From: Osedax fenrisi
Taxonomy: Eukaryota > Annelida > Polychaeta > Sabellida > Siboglinidae
NCBI GenBank assembly: GCA_964019155.1
Contig: OZ025242.1
Coordinates: forward strand, 64,036,948-64,100,947
Length of the DNA stretch: 64,000 bases
Direction: 5' to 3'
The position numbers and the translations under genes were made by a program. The notes under the pieces are model-generated. The model searched no databases and had not been told where the DNA came from. It saw only the letters and a list, made by a program, of their open reading frames with translations. This document shows positions 14,120-26,639 of the stretch, piece after piece. Positions within the stretch are counted from its first letter, which is position 1, and each line of letters begins with the position of its first letter.

Positions 14120-14260
14120 AGACGTCCTCAATCCTAAAGATGCAAATAATGACGTGCCCAGATCAATTTCGATGCTGTCTACCTGATCCATCGTTAGTAG
14201 CTGGAGCTGCCCACTTTGGCAGTCTATGATCTTTCCATGTCTCACAACCATATATGTCAG
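14120..14260 (-). other. Small coding-like island, family unknown
   Basis: Higher-GC minus-strand sequence. One frame reads DIYGCETWKDHRLPKWAAP, another MVVRHGKIIDCQSG then LLTMDQVDSIEID. The YGCETW word resembles the post-RT region of some LINEs, but the match is too short to assign. No splice structure was resolved. Confidence 0.2.
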
Positions 14261-14937
14261 TAATAGTAGTACCCTATGATAAACATATTATTGCCTGATA
14301 TTATAAATATCATGACGTATGCGTATGTACATGAAATATTACTATTACAAATAAATAATTGTGTATAGAGATATGCGATTATTTTTTGCGATTGGATGAA
14401 CACAACAATCTATAGACTAATTTATTCATGTGATTATACAAAACTAATGCAATATTATATAACATACGTGAAAAAACTCTGGTATCTCTGGTACTCTATT
14501 TAATTCTTATCTAACTCGCATTCAAGGTATTTAAAGAGCTCTCTTTCGGATATAAATATTAGTACTTTAAAATTCAAAATACTTCTTGAGATATTCTCGA
14601 GAACTTCAAATCTTTAAAAAAATATCTATTACTATTTATGTAAATTCTCAAGAACTTCGATTCATTTAATAATATTTATAAATATTTTAACGAAGATAAA
14701 AATAAGATACATTAATTAATCAATTAGTAATTATTAATAATAATAAATAATTAATTATTATTAATTAAAAATAATTAATTTATAAATAATTATAATTATT
14801 AATTTATAAATTAGATTAAAATGATTAATAATTAATAATTATTAATTACTTATTGAATAATTTACTATTCTAAGATATCTTAATATATATATACAATAAT
14901 ATAGATTATAAATACTATACTTAGTATCAGGGTTGTT

Positions 14938-16566
14938 CGGTTTTTTTTGACGGTTTATTTGGTTTTTTTGGTTTATTTGGTTTTTTGGTTTTTCTGATTA
15001 TTGTAGCCTCTTTTGTATAAATTACAATTTTACATTATTATTTATTGTCATTTATTCTATATAAATTGTATTTTTACTATTATTAGAAAATAATATTCAT
15101 GAAATCTCTATTGTAATATATAAACAGATTTTCTCAATATAATGCAAAAAATAATAATAATATAGCTATAGAAATGGTGATATGCATACCAAAGATTATA
15201 TGAAGCAAAGATATGACACTCCCTGCATGCATGCAACGTAATTTAGTAATACCCAATGTCACTGCTAGCAGTAGTATCGAATCACTGAAATATATTTAGG
15301 TTCGGCTCTGTTTTCATATAACAATGTTTTCATTGCTCTATTAAATTGCATATATAGATAGATAGATAATAGTTTATTGAATAGATTCAAAATGATGGGT
15401 AACAATAAATAATAATGACAGAAATATATAAATAATAGTTAGCAAATATAAATAAGTTGTGATTTACACACACTGAAAGTAAATAAAATAATAATAAAGC
15501 AATATTTGGGATGTTGATCAAACGTGCTGAAGACATCATCAAATAACTAGGGAAGAGGTCTCGGCAACATGCAATATAAATTAGCTTTTACTCACCAAAT
15601 ATAGACTTATAGCATTTAAAACATACATATCATATTTGTTTTTTATATATTAGTAGAACACTTAGTTTTCATCATATAAATACTAATTTAAAGCATATTA
15701 TTTAACATTTTAAAAGTGTATAGTTTGATACGAATTTACATTATAAACAACACATAGTTCCTTAAAATAAACCGATATAGGTGGTACTGGGGTATTTTGT
15801 ATACTAATTCGAATTACACGATTTTGCGTAAGAGTTATATCTTTCCTTAGAAAAATATTTGTACTATACATTGCATAGCCTTTATATATGCACTGTTAGT
15901 GTGAATTTATTATTTCATGAAAACAGCTATTGGCAACAATAAAAACAAAATATCATCATTTATATTAGAATTTTGAATATTTCATATGAGCTTATATATA
16001 TTTGTGTATTATTTAAATATAATATATATTTATAATTAGTAAAATGAACAATAAAGTTAATTAAAAAACATTATTTAATATGAATATATATCATATATTT
16101 TAAACCAATATAAATATATGATTATTTAATATTTTTTAGTGTATTACTATAAATCTATATAGAGAATATATGATATAATCTTATAGAAAAATAATTAATG
16201 AAATTTATTAAATAAAAAAAAGTTTTAAAGTGTTAAGAGTTTTAAGTTTTAAAAGTGTTAAAAGTTCTTTCTAAGTGTATAAATTAAGAGTTTTAAAAAT
16301 ATGCGTTTTACTCAAAAATTACATTTGAAAAATTTCAAAATGTGAAAAATTTGCTGATTTCACTTTGACCCTTGATAAATTATACTATAATACTTTTTAA
16401 TATAATATACATGAAATATCTAACAATAATCAAATATCTATAGAAGTATTTATTACAAATAACATTCAATATAACAATTTATTAATAACACTTATTTAAA
16501 TTATAAATAAAAAAACAAATATTCTTCACAAAAAAACCAAATAAACCAAAAAAACCAATAACCCTG
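14938..16566. mobile_element. Non-autonomous hAT-like element B with 8-bp TSD
   Basis: Ends CAGGGTTGTTCGGTTTTTTT and ...AAAACCAATAACCCTG form an inverted repeat that extends over about 45 bp of GGTTTATTTGGTTTTT-type sequence. The flanks are CTTAGTAT on both sides (14930-14937 and 16567-16574), a perfect 8-bp target duplication diagnostic of hAT insertion. The 1.6-kb interior has no transposase frame that I can see; it holds AT-rich sequence, an ATAGATAGATAG run near 15355 and a TTTTAAAGTGTTAAGAG repeat near 16220-16270. Confidence 0.85.
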
Positions 16567-17153
16567 CTTAGTATATATATACCATATAATTAATTAATTT
16601 TTATAAATAATTAATTATTTATTAAAATCAATTAATCAATATAATTTTATCATATAGAATCAAATATATAATTAAAATGTATTTATAGACAAATAGAGTT
16701 TTAAACATTTCAGTAATTAACATTTATATATATAAATAGTACACAGTATAAATCTTATCATCTTCTTCTAATGACACATTTAATAATAGTTGAAAGAAAC
16801 TTACTACACAATTATATTAAATTAATAATTTAATTATTAATCGATCGTTACCCGAATAATTATCCAACACGATACCTGAAACGAAACTAAATTAAAAATA
16901 AAGATTTGAGACTATCACATCTTTCCAAATATCCGAAAATTAAATATTGTAACCTAATCAAAAATAAAAGATTTAAAATTTAAAATTCCTATTCCATTAC
17001 ATTTTATTACTTACACATCCCTTATTATAAACATGCATTAGCTAATATATTTACTGTATGCTTATTGTATGGATAATAAATCACCTTAAAATGTATCATC
17101 CTCCTTTACCTTCTTACCCCATCTCACACCCTCTCTCACCCCCCCTTTTTCAG

Positions 17154-17290
17154 AACAATTACCAGAGCTAAACAGCGTGACCTCTACGATGACAAATTCC
17201 GTGACCTTATGCAAGCAGTTCTCGACGGATTCAACGGAAGAATATTCGCATATGGACAAACAGGAACTGGTAAAATTCACACTATGCAAG
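17154..17290 (+). CDS. Isolated kinesin motor-domain exon
   Basis: A strong acceptor (pyrimidine tract then CCCCTTTTTCAG, 17140-17153) and donor (CAAG/GTCAAT) bound a 137-nt exon. It encodes AKQRDLYDDKFRDLMQAVL then DGFNGRIFAYGQTGTGKIHT then MQG. This is the region leading into the kinesin P-loop (family pattern Q.DLYD..F+PLV..VL.G.NG.IFAYGQTGTGKTHTMEG), close to kinesin-2/KIF3-like motors. The last P-loop residue, normally Thr/Ser that coordinates Mg-ATP, is Ile, and the preceding TI is Arg-Ile. Frame and splice sites are intact, but the Ile predicts loss of ATPase activity, suggesting a pseudogene exon or a sequence error. No other motor exons were found nearby. Confidence 0.85.
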
Positions 17291-18061
17291 GTCAATATCA
17301 ACACTGATATAGATGTAACACCGTAATGTACGTATCTGACCTACTTACTAGTTACCGGAATGATGAATTCTAATGTATAATATATATAATATATATAGAA
17401 TCTAGTAGTAAACATCATATTAGCTAATCATTAATTGCTATTGTCTATATCCTAGGCATGTATAATACAATTTAGTAGTTTGTTACATAGTGTAGAATAT
17501 TATCATACAGATATTTCCATAGTATAGTTATCATATTATTTTATAGATTATTTTTATATTATTTGTATCACGAGAAATCTATTTCTTTGGAAAATGGACT
17601 TATAAGTCATATAATCCTTTTACAGATGTGACGGCAATCTTAGAAAGTAGCGCTAGTTACTTTATAGGGTGTTCACACTAACCTATTATGTTTTCTTACG
17701 TTACATTAAATCCGTACAGAATGTGAATCATTTACAGACACTTTTCTGTAATAAGATTTGTAGGTGTTCACTCCAATTCCGTTTTTGTTACATTTTCGTT
17801 AAGTGAAATCCGTATAGAAAATAAAAAAACTAAATTCGAAAATATACATATATACATACACACACACATATATATATATATAATCAATGTTCCAATACTA
17901 TAGATATAAATATTATATTTACAACTATGAAACCATATAACGCCACCTATTATTAATAAAACGGTTCATTCTGCTACGTATTTTATTTTTCTGTACAGAA
18001 AAATAGGAATATGACTCATTTCATACATTTAAAGAACATTTTCTGTAAATGATTCACTTTC
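17291..18061. other. AT-rich spacer with a degenerate inverted repeat
   Basis: No coding was seen. GTGAATCATTTACAGACACT near 17725 is inverted at about 18033-18055 (TTTTCTGTAAATGATTCACT), and the words GTACAGAA and TTCTGTACAG recur between them. This suggests an old TIR element of about 330 bp, ends unresolved. Confidence 0.4.
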
Positions 18062-20877
18062 AAAAGAGTAAAATATGTGAGTAAAATAATTTTTTGATAA
18101 TTTATATTATGTCAAAAGAACATGAAAATGTTTTTGGATTTTATATTATGTCAAAAAATCAATAAAATAAAATGTACAAATATAAAAAGTATCATTAGTC
18201 AATTAGTATAAATGAAATAAAAATAATTTAAAAAATAATAAATATCATTAGTTATCTATTTTATCAAGTTAGGTATTAATAAAAGTTAATTTTTGTCATA
18301 AAAATTTATCAAAACCTTTTTATAATTAGTACTAAATGCATGTATACTATTTTTAATTCTTAAAGATTTTGTTAAATTGTTCCACAACTGTGGCCCTGAA
18401 CTAGATAAACAAAAAAGTTGTCGTTGAGTTCTAATTCTAATTCTATGAAAGAGATGATTATCATAAGCCTTAACCTTGAATAAATTCTGTAAGTTTGGTG
18501 GCAGAGAATGATTTATTGCTCTAAACATAAATTTGGCAGTATTTAATTTAACACTATCAGTAAACTTTAAAGAATTATGTAGTGTATACAATTTTCTGTA
18601 CATTTTATCACCATTATATATATTTTTTAATGCTCTTTTTTTGTAAAATATTAATTTTATTGAGTTTGTAATAAAAGTATTACCCTAAATATGGGAGCAG
18701 TAATTTAAATATGAATAAAAAAATGCATTATATAGTAAGACTAATGATTTATTATTTAATTTGAATTTAATTTTGTTTAAAATGGCAATAGCTCTTGATA
18801 ATTTTGAACATAAATAATCTATTTGGCTGTTCCAGTCTAATTTATTATCAATAATTATTCCCAGAAATTTAAATTTGTTAACTATTTTAATATCTATTAT
18901 CAATTTTTAATTTAAATTTAACATTTTCATTTGTATTTCTGATATTAAATAATTAAATATTAGTTTTATCAATATTTAAGGATAATTTATTAAAATTTAA
19001 CCAGCTATATAATTTATCAATGCCATGTTTTATTTTATTTTCAAGATTTATAATAGATTTATCATTAAAAATTAAAGTTGTATCGTCAGCAAATAAAATT
19101 GGTTTAAAACAGGAGATATAGTTGGTATAGATTTATATACAATAAAAACAAAATTGAACCCAATACAGATCCTTGTGGAACTCCACATTGAATCTTATTT
19201 AGACTAGACCTAATACCATTTTGAATAACATATTGCATTCTATAAGATAAATAACTTTTAAAAAGGTCAAATGAAGTTCCTTTAATACCATAAATATAAA
19301 GCTTTTTCAGTAATATATCATTATCTATGTATCGAAAGCTTTACGTAGATCTATTGATAATATAGCACAATTATTTAAAAGTTCTAGATGCTCAGATACA
19401 GATTCAATAACATCAGCTAAAGCATCAGCTGTTGATGTATGCTTTCTGAACCCATATTGACAATTACTAAGTATATTGAATTTATTTAAAAATTCTAGTA
19501 ATCTATTTTTAATCTTTCAATAATTTTAGAAAATTGGGATAATAATGATATGGGCCTATAGTTTTCAGGTTTTAATCTATCACATTTTATATATACAGGT
19601 ATAATTGTTGCTATTTTTAATATAACAGGAACAATTCCTTCATAAATAATATTGGACTGATTTCATTACTAATTTGTTTAATTAAATACATATTTATATC
19701 ATTGGAATCAGTACTATATCTAAGTTTTGAGTTAAATATTTCCTTCTGAATCTTATATATAGATGTCGGTAATAGAAATAATGTACTTTTATTATTAGTT
19801 TTCATTGTAGTATATATATCAATATTATATGTATTTTATTTTATTAGATAAATCAATCCCTATATTACTAAAGTAATTATTAAATTCCTCTGATGTATAA
19901 GAACTTAATCCTTCATTATTTTGAATTCTATTAGTATTTTTATTTATTAATTTATTAATTATAGACCATGTATATTTACTACTGTTATGATTATTTCAGA
20001 TGAATAATATATATATATTCAGATTTACGTAATACAGAGGTAAGAATATTTTTATATTTCTTATAATAATTAAATTTCTCCGTTGTTTTATATTTTATTA
20101 TTTTTGTATACATTTTATTTTTTTATTTATACATTTAATGAGACTAGTATATAACCATGGTTTATTTTGTTTTGTGTTTTGTTTTACTTTTATAGAAGGA
20201 CCATTACTATTATATAATTGTATTACATTGGAAGTGAAAGTATTAAATATTTAATTTAAATCAATATTAGAATAAATATAATGCCAATCATAATTATTTA
20301 TACTTTCCATTAAATTATTTATAGTGTTAAGATTTATTTTTCTGATGAATTTATATTTTTATTTTTATTTTATCTTTTCCAGTATATATAACATAAATAG
20401 GTAAATGATCACTAATGTCACTAAATATAATGCCATTGTTAATTGGTTTCAACTTACAGTTGCAATATATGTTATCAATTAATGAATTTAAATTATTACC
20501 ATATCGTGTTGGTTTACTTATTAATGGATAACATCCTAAGCTATATATACTATTTAGAAAATATTTGTTATTATTATTATTATTCAAAATATTGATATTA
20601 AAATCACCTACTAAAAATAAACCTCTCTTGGATGAAATATCATTAACATTATTATAAATAAAATCACTAAAATCTATTTAATCAGCTTTAGGAGATTTAT
20701 AAATTCCACTAATTAAAACTATTTTATTATTGATATTTAAAGAAATTGTTAAAATATCCAACAATCCATTATGGGGCATACATAGCGTTTTAATTTTATT
20801 AAAAATTAATTAATTTTAAAAAAATATAGAAACTCCACCTATATTATACTTATAATTATGTTGTGTATTGATACGTG

Positions 20878-20878
<1 letters not shown>
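18062..20878 (-). mobile_element. LINE-B copy 2, the most complete
   Basis: It has the same organisation as copy 1 but includes the 3' end: post-RT coding at 18286-18603 (SLPPNLQNLFKVKAYDNHLF, RTQRQLFCLSSSGPQLWNNL) and a 3' UTR back to about 18062 that is shared with 42.08 kb. RT remnants occupy 18685-19800 with many small indels. The endonuclease at 20351-20700 includes VGDFNIN, SLIDNIYCN and FSDISDHLPIYVIY. The 5' end leads into an (AT)n run from 20880. This copy joins directly onto the first unit of the tandem array. Confidence 0.88.
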
Positions 20879-20923
<45 letters not shown>

Positions 20924-21060
20924 TATACTAAAATAAACATCACTTATGACTCATAAGTCATGAGTTATTTTATGATATATTATTTTAATATAAATTAATT
21001 CATTTTAAAAAATATAGAAACTCCACCTATATTTATAATTATGTTGTGTATTGATACGTG

Positions 21061-21096
<36 letters not shown>

Positions 21097-21194
21097 CTAA
21101 AAGAAACATCACTTATGAGTCATAAGTTGTTTATGATAAATTATTCTAACATTTCTGTTAAAATTAAAAACGTATATAAACTACAAATATGACG

Positions 21195-21370
21195 TTATCG
21201 CATCGTCTGATCGACATTCAGCAACTCCAGCCTCTCCATCTTCTCAGTCACCTCCATCTTGTACCGGATGACATCTCCTCGCTCCATGTCGACGAACTGA
21301 AGCCTCTTTATTACCGACATGTGATGCCACTTTTCCATGAATGTTCTCAGGAAAGAGATATGGTCGAAAT
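21195..21370 (-). CDS. BESS-like terminal exon, array copy 1
   Basis: The exon is 176 nt with acceptor TTTAG and a TAA stop, open throughout. It reads FDRISFLRTFMEKWHHMSV, then KRLQFVDMERGDVIRYKMEV and a tail ending DQ(C/M)R-like before TAA. Same length and frame as 6112-6287 despite many substitutions, mostly conservative; this pattern suggests the ancestor was under protein-level constraint. Upstream partner exon not found in the array. Confidence 0.5.
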
Positions 21371-22133
21371 CTAAATTTAAAATCTTTCAACTATGGACGT
21401 ATTGTTGCTATTGTTGTTGTTAGAATGGACATTAGTCAGCCGAGTGTCCGCATAACCAATGAAGTGCTGTTCACTTATTAGCAACTTCTTAAGGCATCGG
21501 TATACTTAAATATATTAATGTTGTATATATATATATATACTACTTGAAATATATATTTATACAATATACAATTCATACAATTTAATGTATTTATATATTA
21601 TTATTATATACTAGTAGAGAATACCCGATCGTGGACTACCTAAGCTCAAACTTGAATTTTTTTTTTGTTATTTTTTTTTAACCAATTTTTTGTTGTTAAT
21701 ATTATATTAATCTATCATATAATCCAAAGATGGTCATACAAAATATTCATTATTAAAAAGTTATTAGGAGTAATAATAAACTGCCATTATCCCAAAAGTT
21801 ACCCGATCATGGACCTTTTTAAATTTTAATATTATGCATATTTTGACATTTTTACTTTGTATTTTACATTTTTACTTTGTATGATTCATAATGCAATATA
21901 ATTAAAAAGGTTAAATATCATTTATTATTATAATAATATTACACTTAGTATACTAGAAAAAATATACTATATAATATTACAATAATATGATAAAAAATCA
22001 TGATAAAATAAAAATAGCGATAATATATAATAAATTGATGATATTAAAAACAATAATATCAAGAAAAATTATATGTTATATAATTCTAAGAATTCAAAAA
22101 AACAGTTTTCATTTCAACATGCCTAGATGTTAC

Positions 22134-22235
22134 CTTCTTTGGTTCATGTATTGGAGTAATCAGTTCTATATATTGAAGTTCATACGAGAATTCATCTATG
22201 ACTCTAGGCAAACAGAAACGAATGCGACCAACTAC
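22134..22235 (-). CDS. Exon-like island of unknown family, array copy 1
   Basis: A 102-nt open stretch bounded by acceptor TTGTAG and a consensus donor (AAG/GTAACA), both phase 0, giving 34 codons. It reads VVGRIRFCLPRVIDEFSYEL then QYIELITPIHEPKK. I do not recognise the family. Copies at 26137-26238 and 30482-30595 keep frame and splice sites, and copy 3 carries a 12-nt insertion that preserves frame. It lies between the USP-like fragment and the BESS-like exon on the same strand, but nothing shows they belong to one gene. Confidence 0.45.
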
Positions 22236-22789
22236 CTACAATCTTTATTCTGTTTGTAACTTCTCCTTTTTTGTCACAATTCATGGATATGTAAATTAAT
22301 AGGCATATATAATTAATAAAATTGATAATATAATTAATATATAATTATAAATTAATATATAATTATAAATTAATATATAATTATAAATTAATAAATATCA
22401 TATTTAATATGTATAAAATAGCTAATTAGTAAATAATTAACTAAATTAATAAATATAGGCATAGGCACCTATATACTATATATGATATTATATCATTGAT
22501 ATAGAGTGATATATATATATATCATACTATTCATTAATAATGGAGGTGAAATTATGTACACTTGAACCGACCGTATCACTTCCACGATATCTTTAAACTG
22601 GCAATACTGTAGTAATCGTAATGGTCAGCTCTTGTTTTAGATGCACTAATAGTCAACATTTTAGGGGCTTTATTAGTCGAATGGCTATATATATTATTAA
22701 ATATTGTACGTGATATTTATTGTGTTATTTTTATTAACTCTTTAAGATCTCTGAGAAGAGCCCCTTGACTAGCTATATTCTTTAGTACT

Positions 22790-22930
22790 TAGGTACCCTC
22801 CATCTCGATGATACTCTAGCTTTCCACTGTTGCCGTATAATCCACTACTGTATTGCTTCCGTATTCCTTAGATAAACTGCAGTGGCGAGGTTTTAATGTG
22901 TTGCGGCGAGGCTTCTGCGATATCATATAT
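22790..22930. other. GC-richer block in copies 1 and 3 only
   Basis: About 140 bp of clearly higher GC (CTGCAGTGGCGAGGTTTTAA, GTGTTGCGGCGAGGCTTCTG), repeated at about 31100-31240. No open frame or family stands out on either strand. It is absent from array copy 2, where the alternative block lies. Confidence 0.4.
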
Positions 22931-23619
22931 TGTGCGCGATTGCATATGTTGCAGGTTTTATAATTAATTTGTGCATGTAAATTTTACTATGTATCATGCA
23001 TGTAAATTTCACAACATGCATATTAGACATAGATTTGTATTTTACTAAAAATCTATAAATAATGAATAAATCTATGATATTAGAAATCATTTCTATAGCA
23101 ATATTATTTGTTGACCTCAATATCGATAACCTATAGTTGTTTATGAGCTTATTGATGACAATAATTATAATATAAAATTACATTTTTGGAGTTTTTTATT
23201 AACCATTCAATCTATTCAGAGATATTATCAATATTGTAATATTATATATTATAAGTAATATATATTTAGTTATATAACTAAATCATACGATTAATTTGAT
23301 TACCTTTTTCGACAACATAAGTAGTAAGGAAAGCTAATAAGCATACATTAATATATTTCCATATGTAGGATATGTACCTATCTTTCTTTCGGGGATTTCA
23401 AACTAAAAAATTACTATGAAGGTCAATCTGTATTTATACGTTGGCACTAGTTGATAATATTATCAGACATAGAACATATATTATTTGTATTAATTAATAA
23501 TATATATATATATATATATTAATTTATAATTAATATTTTATAATACATAATCTATACATATAATCTATACACATAATCTATACATAATATATACATAAGC
23601 TATACCTAAGCTATATTTA

Positions 23620-23955
23620 TACGTTGGTACTAGTTCGCACACGATTACCGGATGCACCCAGGATATCTTTGTGTTACCTTTGTAGTCGACAATCACTCTA
23701 GATTTGCAGACGTTAAATACACGAATATTATCTGCATGTATTCGTTGCTGGCTCGTGTATTAACTTCTTGAACGTGGAACATGTTATGTACTTCTTAGTG
23801 CTTAAGACTACGCACTTGGTAGGCTGCTCGAGTGTTTTATACCTAGAGAAAGTAAGATGCTCTGTAGTTCTGGTATGGGTAAAGATAATGTCATAAGTGG
23901 GTCGTAAGTGATAGATATCTTATTGCAGCAAACGTATGTAGCATGAATATATCAA
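23620..23955 (-). pseudogene. USP-type deubiquitinase fragment, array copy 1
   Basis: Reading the minus strand from 23955: VCCNKISITYDPLMTLSLPI, the conserved zinc-knuckle-to-LSLPLP segment of USP4/11/15/32-type ubiquitin-specific proteases (pattern C..C.K.S.TFDP..YLSLPLP). After an acceptor at 23843 comes QPTKCVVLSTKKYITCSTF, then, after a frameshift, RIHADNIRVFNVCKSRVIVD, YKGNTKIS and VCELVP. The latter resembles the ubiquitin-like insert of these enzymes (G...DKI.V.DVY.SRI......D.I..FEI.VP). The frameshift is shared by all three copies, so the gene was dead before the array expanded. No catalytic Cys or His box is present. Identification is by eye. Confidence 0.55.
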
Positions 23956-24045
23956 ACAAATTGTTGAGTTGCATTACTTATCGATTGAGTAAACCCATAC
24001 TTGATATATTTACCCGTATATTAGAGGCAATTTTTTTTAATAGTT
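23956..24045 (-). pseudogene. ZBED/hAT transposase N-terminal scrap (also 28278-28370, 34417-34510)
   Basis: The minus strand reads YTVEYIKYGFTQSISNATQQ, which matches in register the decayed ZBED transposase at 34870-35345 (KVEYLK then WFTQSKSNVTTVFD). It is joined directly to the USP-like block, with only a TGA between them. The three array copies share the junction. Confidence 0.5.
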
Positions 24046-25219
24046 GAAGGAAACTATATTTAAAAAATTTACATTTTATTATTTGTATAATAACTCATTA
24101 ATTGTATTATTGTTATTAATTAATTTATATTATTTATTTAAATCAATATAATAATAGTATAAACTAAGTATATTGAATTTATTTAAAAATTCTAGTAATC
24201 TATTTTTAATCAATTTTTCAATAATTTTAGAAAATTGGGGTAATAATGATATGGGCTTATAGTTAATCTATTAAATTGGAAGTGAAAGTATTAAATATTG
24301 AATTTAAATCAATATCAGAATAAATATAATGCCAATCATAATTATTTATACTTTTCTTTAAATTATGTATTGTGTTATATTTAATTTTCTAATGAATTTA
24401 TATTTTTTTTGTTTTTTTTTTATTTGATCTCATCCAGTATATATAACATAAATTAGTAAATGATCACTAATGTCACTAAATATAATGCCATTGTTAATTG
24501 GTTTCAACTTACAGTTGCAATATATGTTATCAATTAATGAATTTAAATTATTACCATATCGTGTTGGTTTACTTATTAATGGATAACATCCTAAGCTATA
24601 TATACTATTTAGAAAATATTTGTTATTATTATTATTATTCAAAATATTGATATTAAAATCACCTACTAAAAATAAACCTCTCTTGGATGAAATATCATTA
24701 ACATTATTATAAATAAAATCACTAAAATCTATTTTATCAGCTTTAGGAGATTTATAAATTCCACTAATTAAAACTATTTTATTATTGATATTTAAAGAAA
24801 TTGTTAAAATATCCAACAATCCATTATGGGGCATACATAGCGTTTTAATTTTATTAAAAATTAATTAATTTTTAAAAAATATAGAAACTCCACCTATATT
24901 ATACTTATAATTATGTTGTGTATTGATACGTGTTATATATATATATATATATATATATACTATACTAAAATAAACATCACTTATGACTCATAAGTCATGA
25001 GTTATTTTATGATAAATTATTTTAATATAAATTAATTCATTTTAAAAAATATAGAAACTCCACCTATATTTATAATTATGTTGTGTATTGATACGTGTTA
25101 TATATATATATATATATTATACTAAAAGAAACATCACTTATGAGTCATACGTTGTTTATGATAAATTATTCTAACATTTCTATTAAAATTAAAAACGTAT
25201 ATAAACTATAAATATAACG

Positions 25220-25395
25220 TTATCGCATCGTCTGATCGACATTCAGCAACTCCAGCCTCTCCTTCTTCTCAGTCACCTCCATCTTGTACCGGATGACATC
25301 TGCTCGCTCCATGTCGACGAACTGAAGCCTCTTTATAACCGACATGTGGTGCCACTTTTCCATGAATGTCCTCAGGAAAGAGATACGGTCGAAAT
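25220..25395 (-). CDS. BESS-like terminal exon, array copy 2
   Basis: The 176-nt island matches array copy 1 and ends in TAA. It encodes MERADVIRYKMEVTEKKERL near the C-terminus. The acceptor (TTTAG) is intact. It differs from copies 1 and 3 at a few positions only. Confidence 0.5.
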
Positions 25396-26136
25396 CTAAA
25401 TTTAAAATCTTTCAACTATGGACGTATTGTTGCTATTGTTGTTGTTAGAATGGACATTAGTCAGCCGAGTGTCCGCACAACCAATGAAGTGCTGTTCACT
25501 TATTAGCAACTTCTTAAGGCATCGGTATACTGAAATATATTAATGTTGTATATATATATATACTACTTGAAATATATATTTATACAATTCATACAATTTA
25601 ATGTATTTATATAATATTATTATATACTAGTGGCGAATACCCTATCGTGGACCACCTAAGCTCAAACTTGATTTTTTTTTTAAATTTATTTGTAACCAAT
25701 TTTTTTTTGTATTATGTTAATATTATATTAATCTATCATATAATACAAAGATGGTCATACAAAATATTCATTATTAAAAAGTTATTAGGAGTAATAATAA
25801 ACTGCCATTATCCTAAAAGTTACCCGATCATGGACCATTTTAATAATATGCATATTTTGACATTTTTACTTTGTATTTTATGTATGATTCATAATGCAAT
25901 ATAATTAAAAAGGTTAAATATCATTTATTATTATAATAATATTACACTTAGTATACTAGAAAAATATACTATATAATATTACAATAAAATGATAAAAAGT
26001 CATGATAAAATTAAAATAGCGATAATATATAATAAATTGATGATATTAAAAACAATAATATCTAGAACAATTATATGTTATATAATTCTAAGAATACAAA
26101 AAAAACAGTTTTCATTTCAACATGCCTAGATGTTAC

Positions 26137-26238
26137 CTTCTTTGGTTCATGTATTGGAGTAATCAGTTCTATATCTTGAAGTTCATACGAGAATTCATCT
26201 ATGACTCTAGGCAAACAGAAACGAATGCGACCAACTAT
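26137..26238 (-). CDS. Exon-like island of unknown family, array copy 2
   Basis: Same 34-codon island as at 22134-22235 with first codon ATA instead of GTA. The acceptor AG and donor GTAACA are intact and no stop is present. Confidence 0.42.
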
Positions 26239-26639
26239 CTACAATCTTTATTCTGTTTGTAACTTCTCCTTTTTTGTCACAATTCATGGATATGTAAATT
26301 AATAGCCATATATAATTGATAATATAATTAATATATAATTATAAATTAATAAATATCATATTTAATATGTATAAAATAGCTAATTAGTAAATAATTAACT
26401 AAATAAATAAATATAGGCATAGGCACCTATATACTATATATGATATTATATCATTGATATAGAGTGATATATATATATCATACTATTCATTAATAATGGA
26501 GGTGAAATTATGTACACTTGAACCGACCGTATCACTTCCACGATGTCTTTAAACTGGCAATACTGTAGTAATCGTAATGGTCAGCTCTTGTTTTAGATGC
26601 ATCAATATTCAACGTTTTAGGGGCTTTAATAGTTGAATG

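Larger units (their letters stand above)
20879..24165. repeat. Tandem array unit, copy 1
   Basis: The non-LINE part of a roughly 4-kb unit that occurs three times in direct orientation. Landmarks are two (AT)n runs (20880, 21061), a BESS-like exon (21195-21370), CCGAGTGTCCGCATAACC (21438), an exon-like island (22134-22235), a GC-richer block near 22790-22925, a USP-like fragment (23620-23955) and a ZBED fragment (23956-24045). Copy 1 differs from copies 2 and 3 by extra TATAATTATAAATTAA repeats near 22340. Confidence 0.9.

Noticed and set aside
17086..17304. Minus-strand frame over the kinesin exon
   Set aside because: The plus strand gives an unmistakable kinesin P-loop with splice sites.
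22923..23120. Minus-strand 65-codon frame (copy at 31236-31433)
   Set aside because: AT-driven composition, absent from array copy 2, with no splice sites or similarity.
23640..23760. Cys-loop ion channel exon (Y.G...SWV.PVIV..CE)
   Set aside because: It was considered for KGNTKISWVHPVIVCEL, but the adjoining ISITYDPLMTLSLPI and residue order fit a USP deubiquitinase better.
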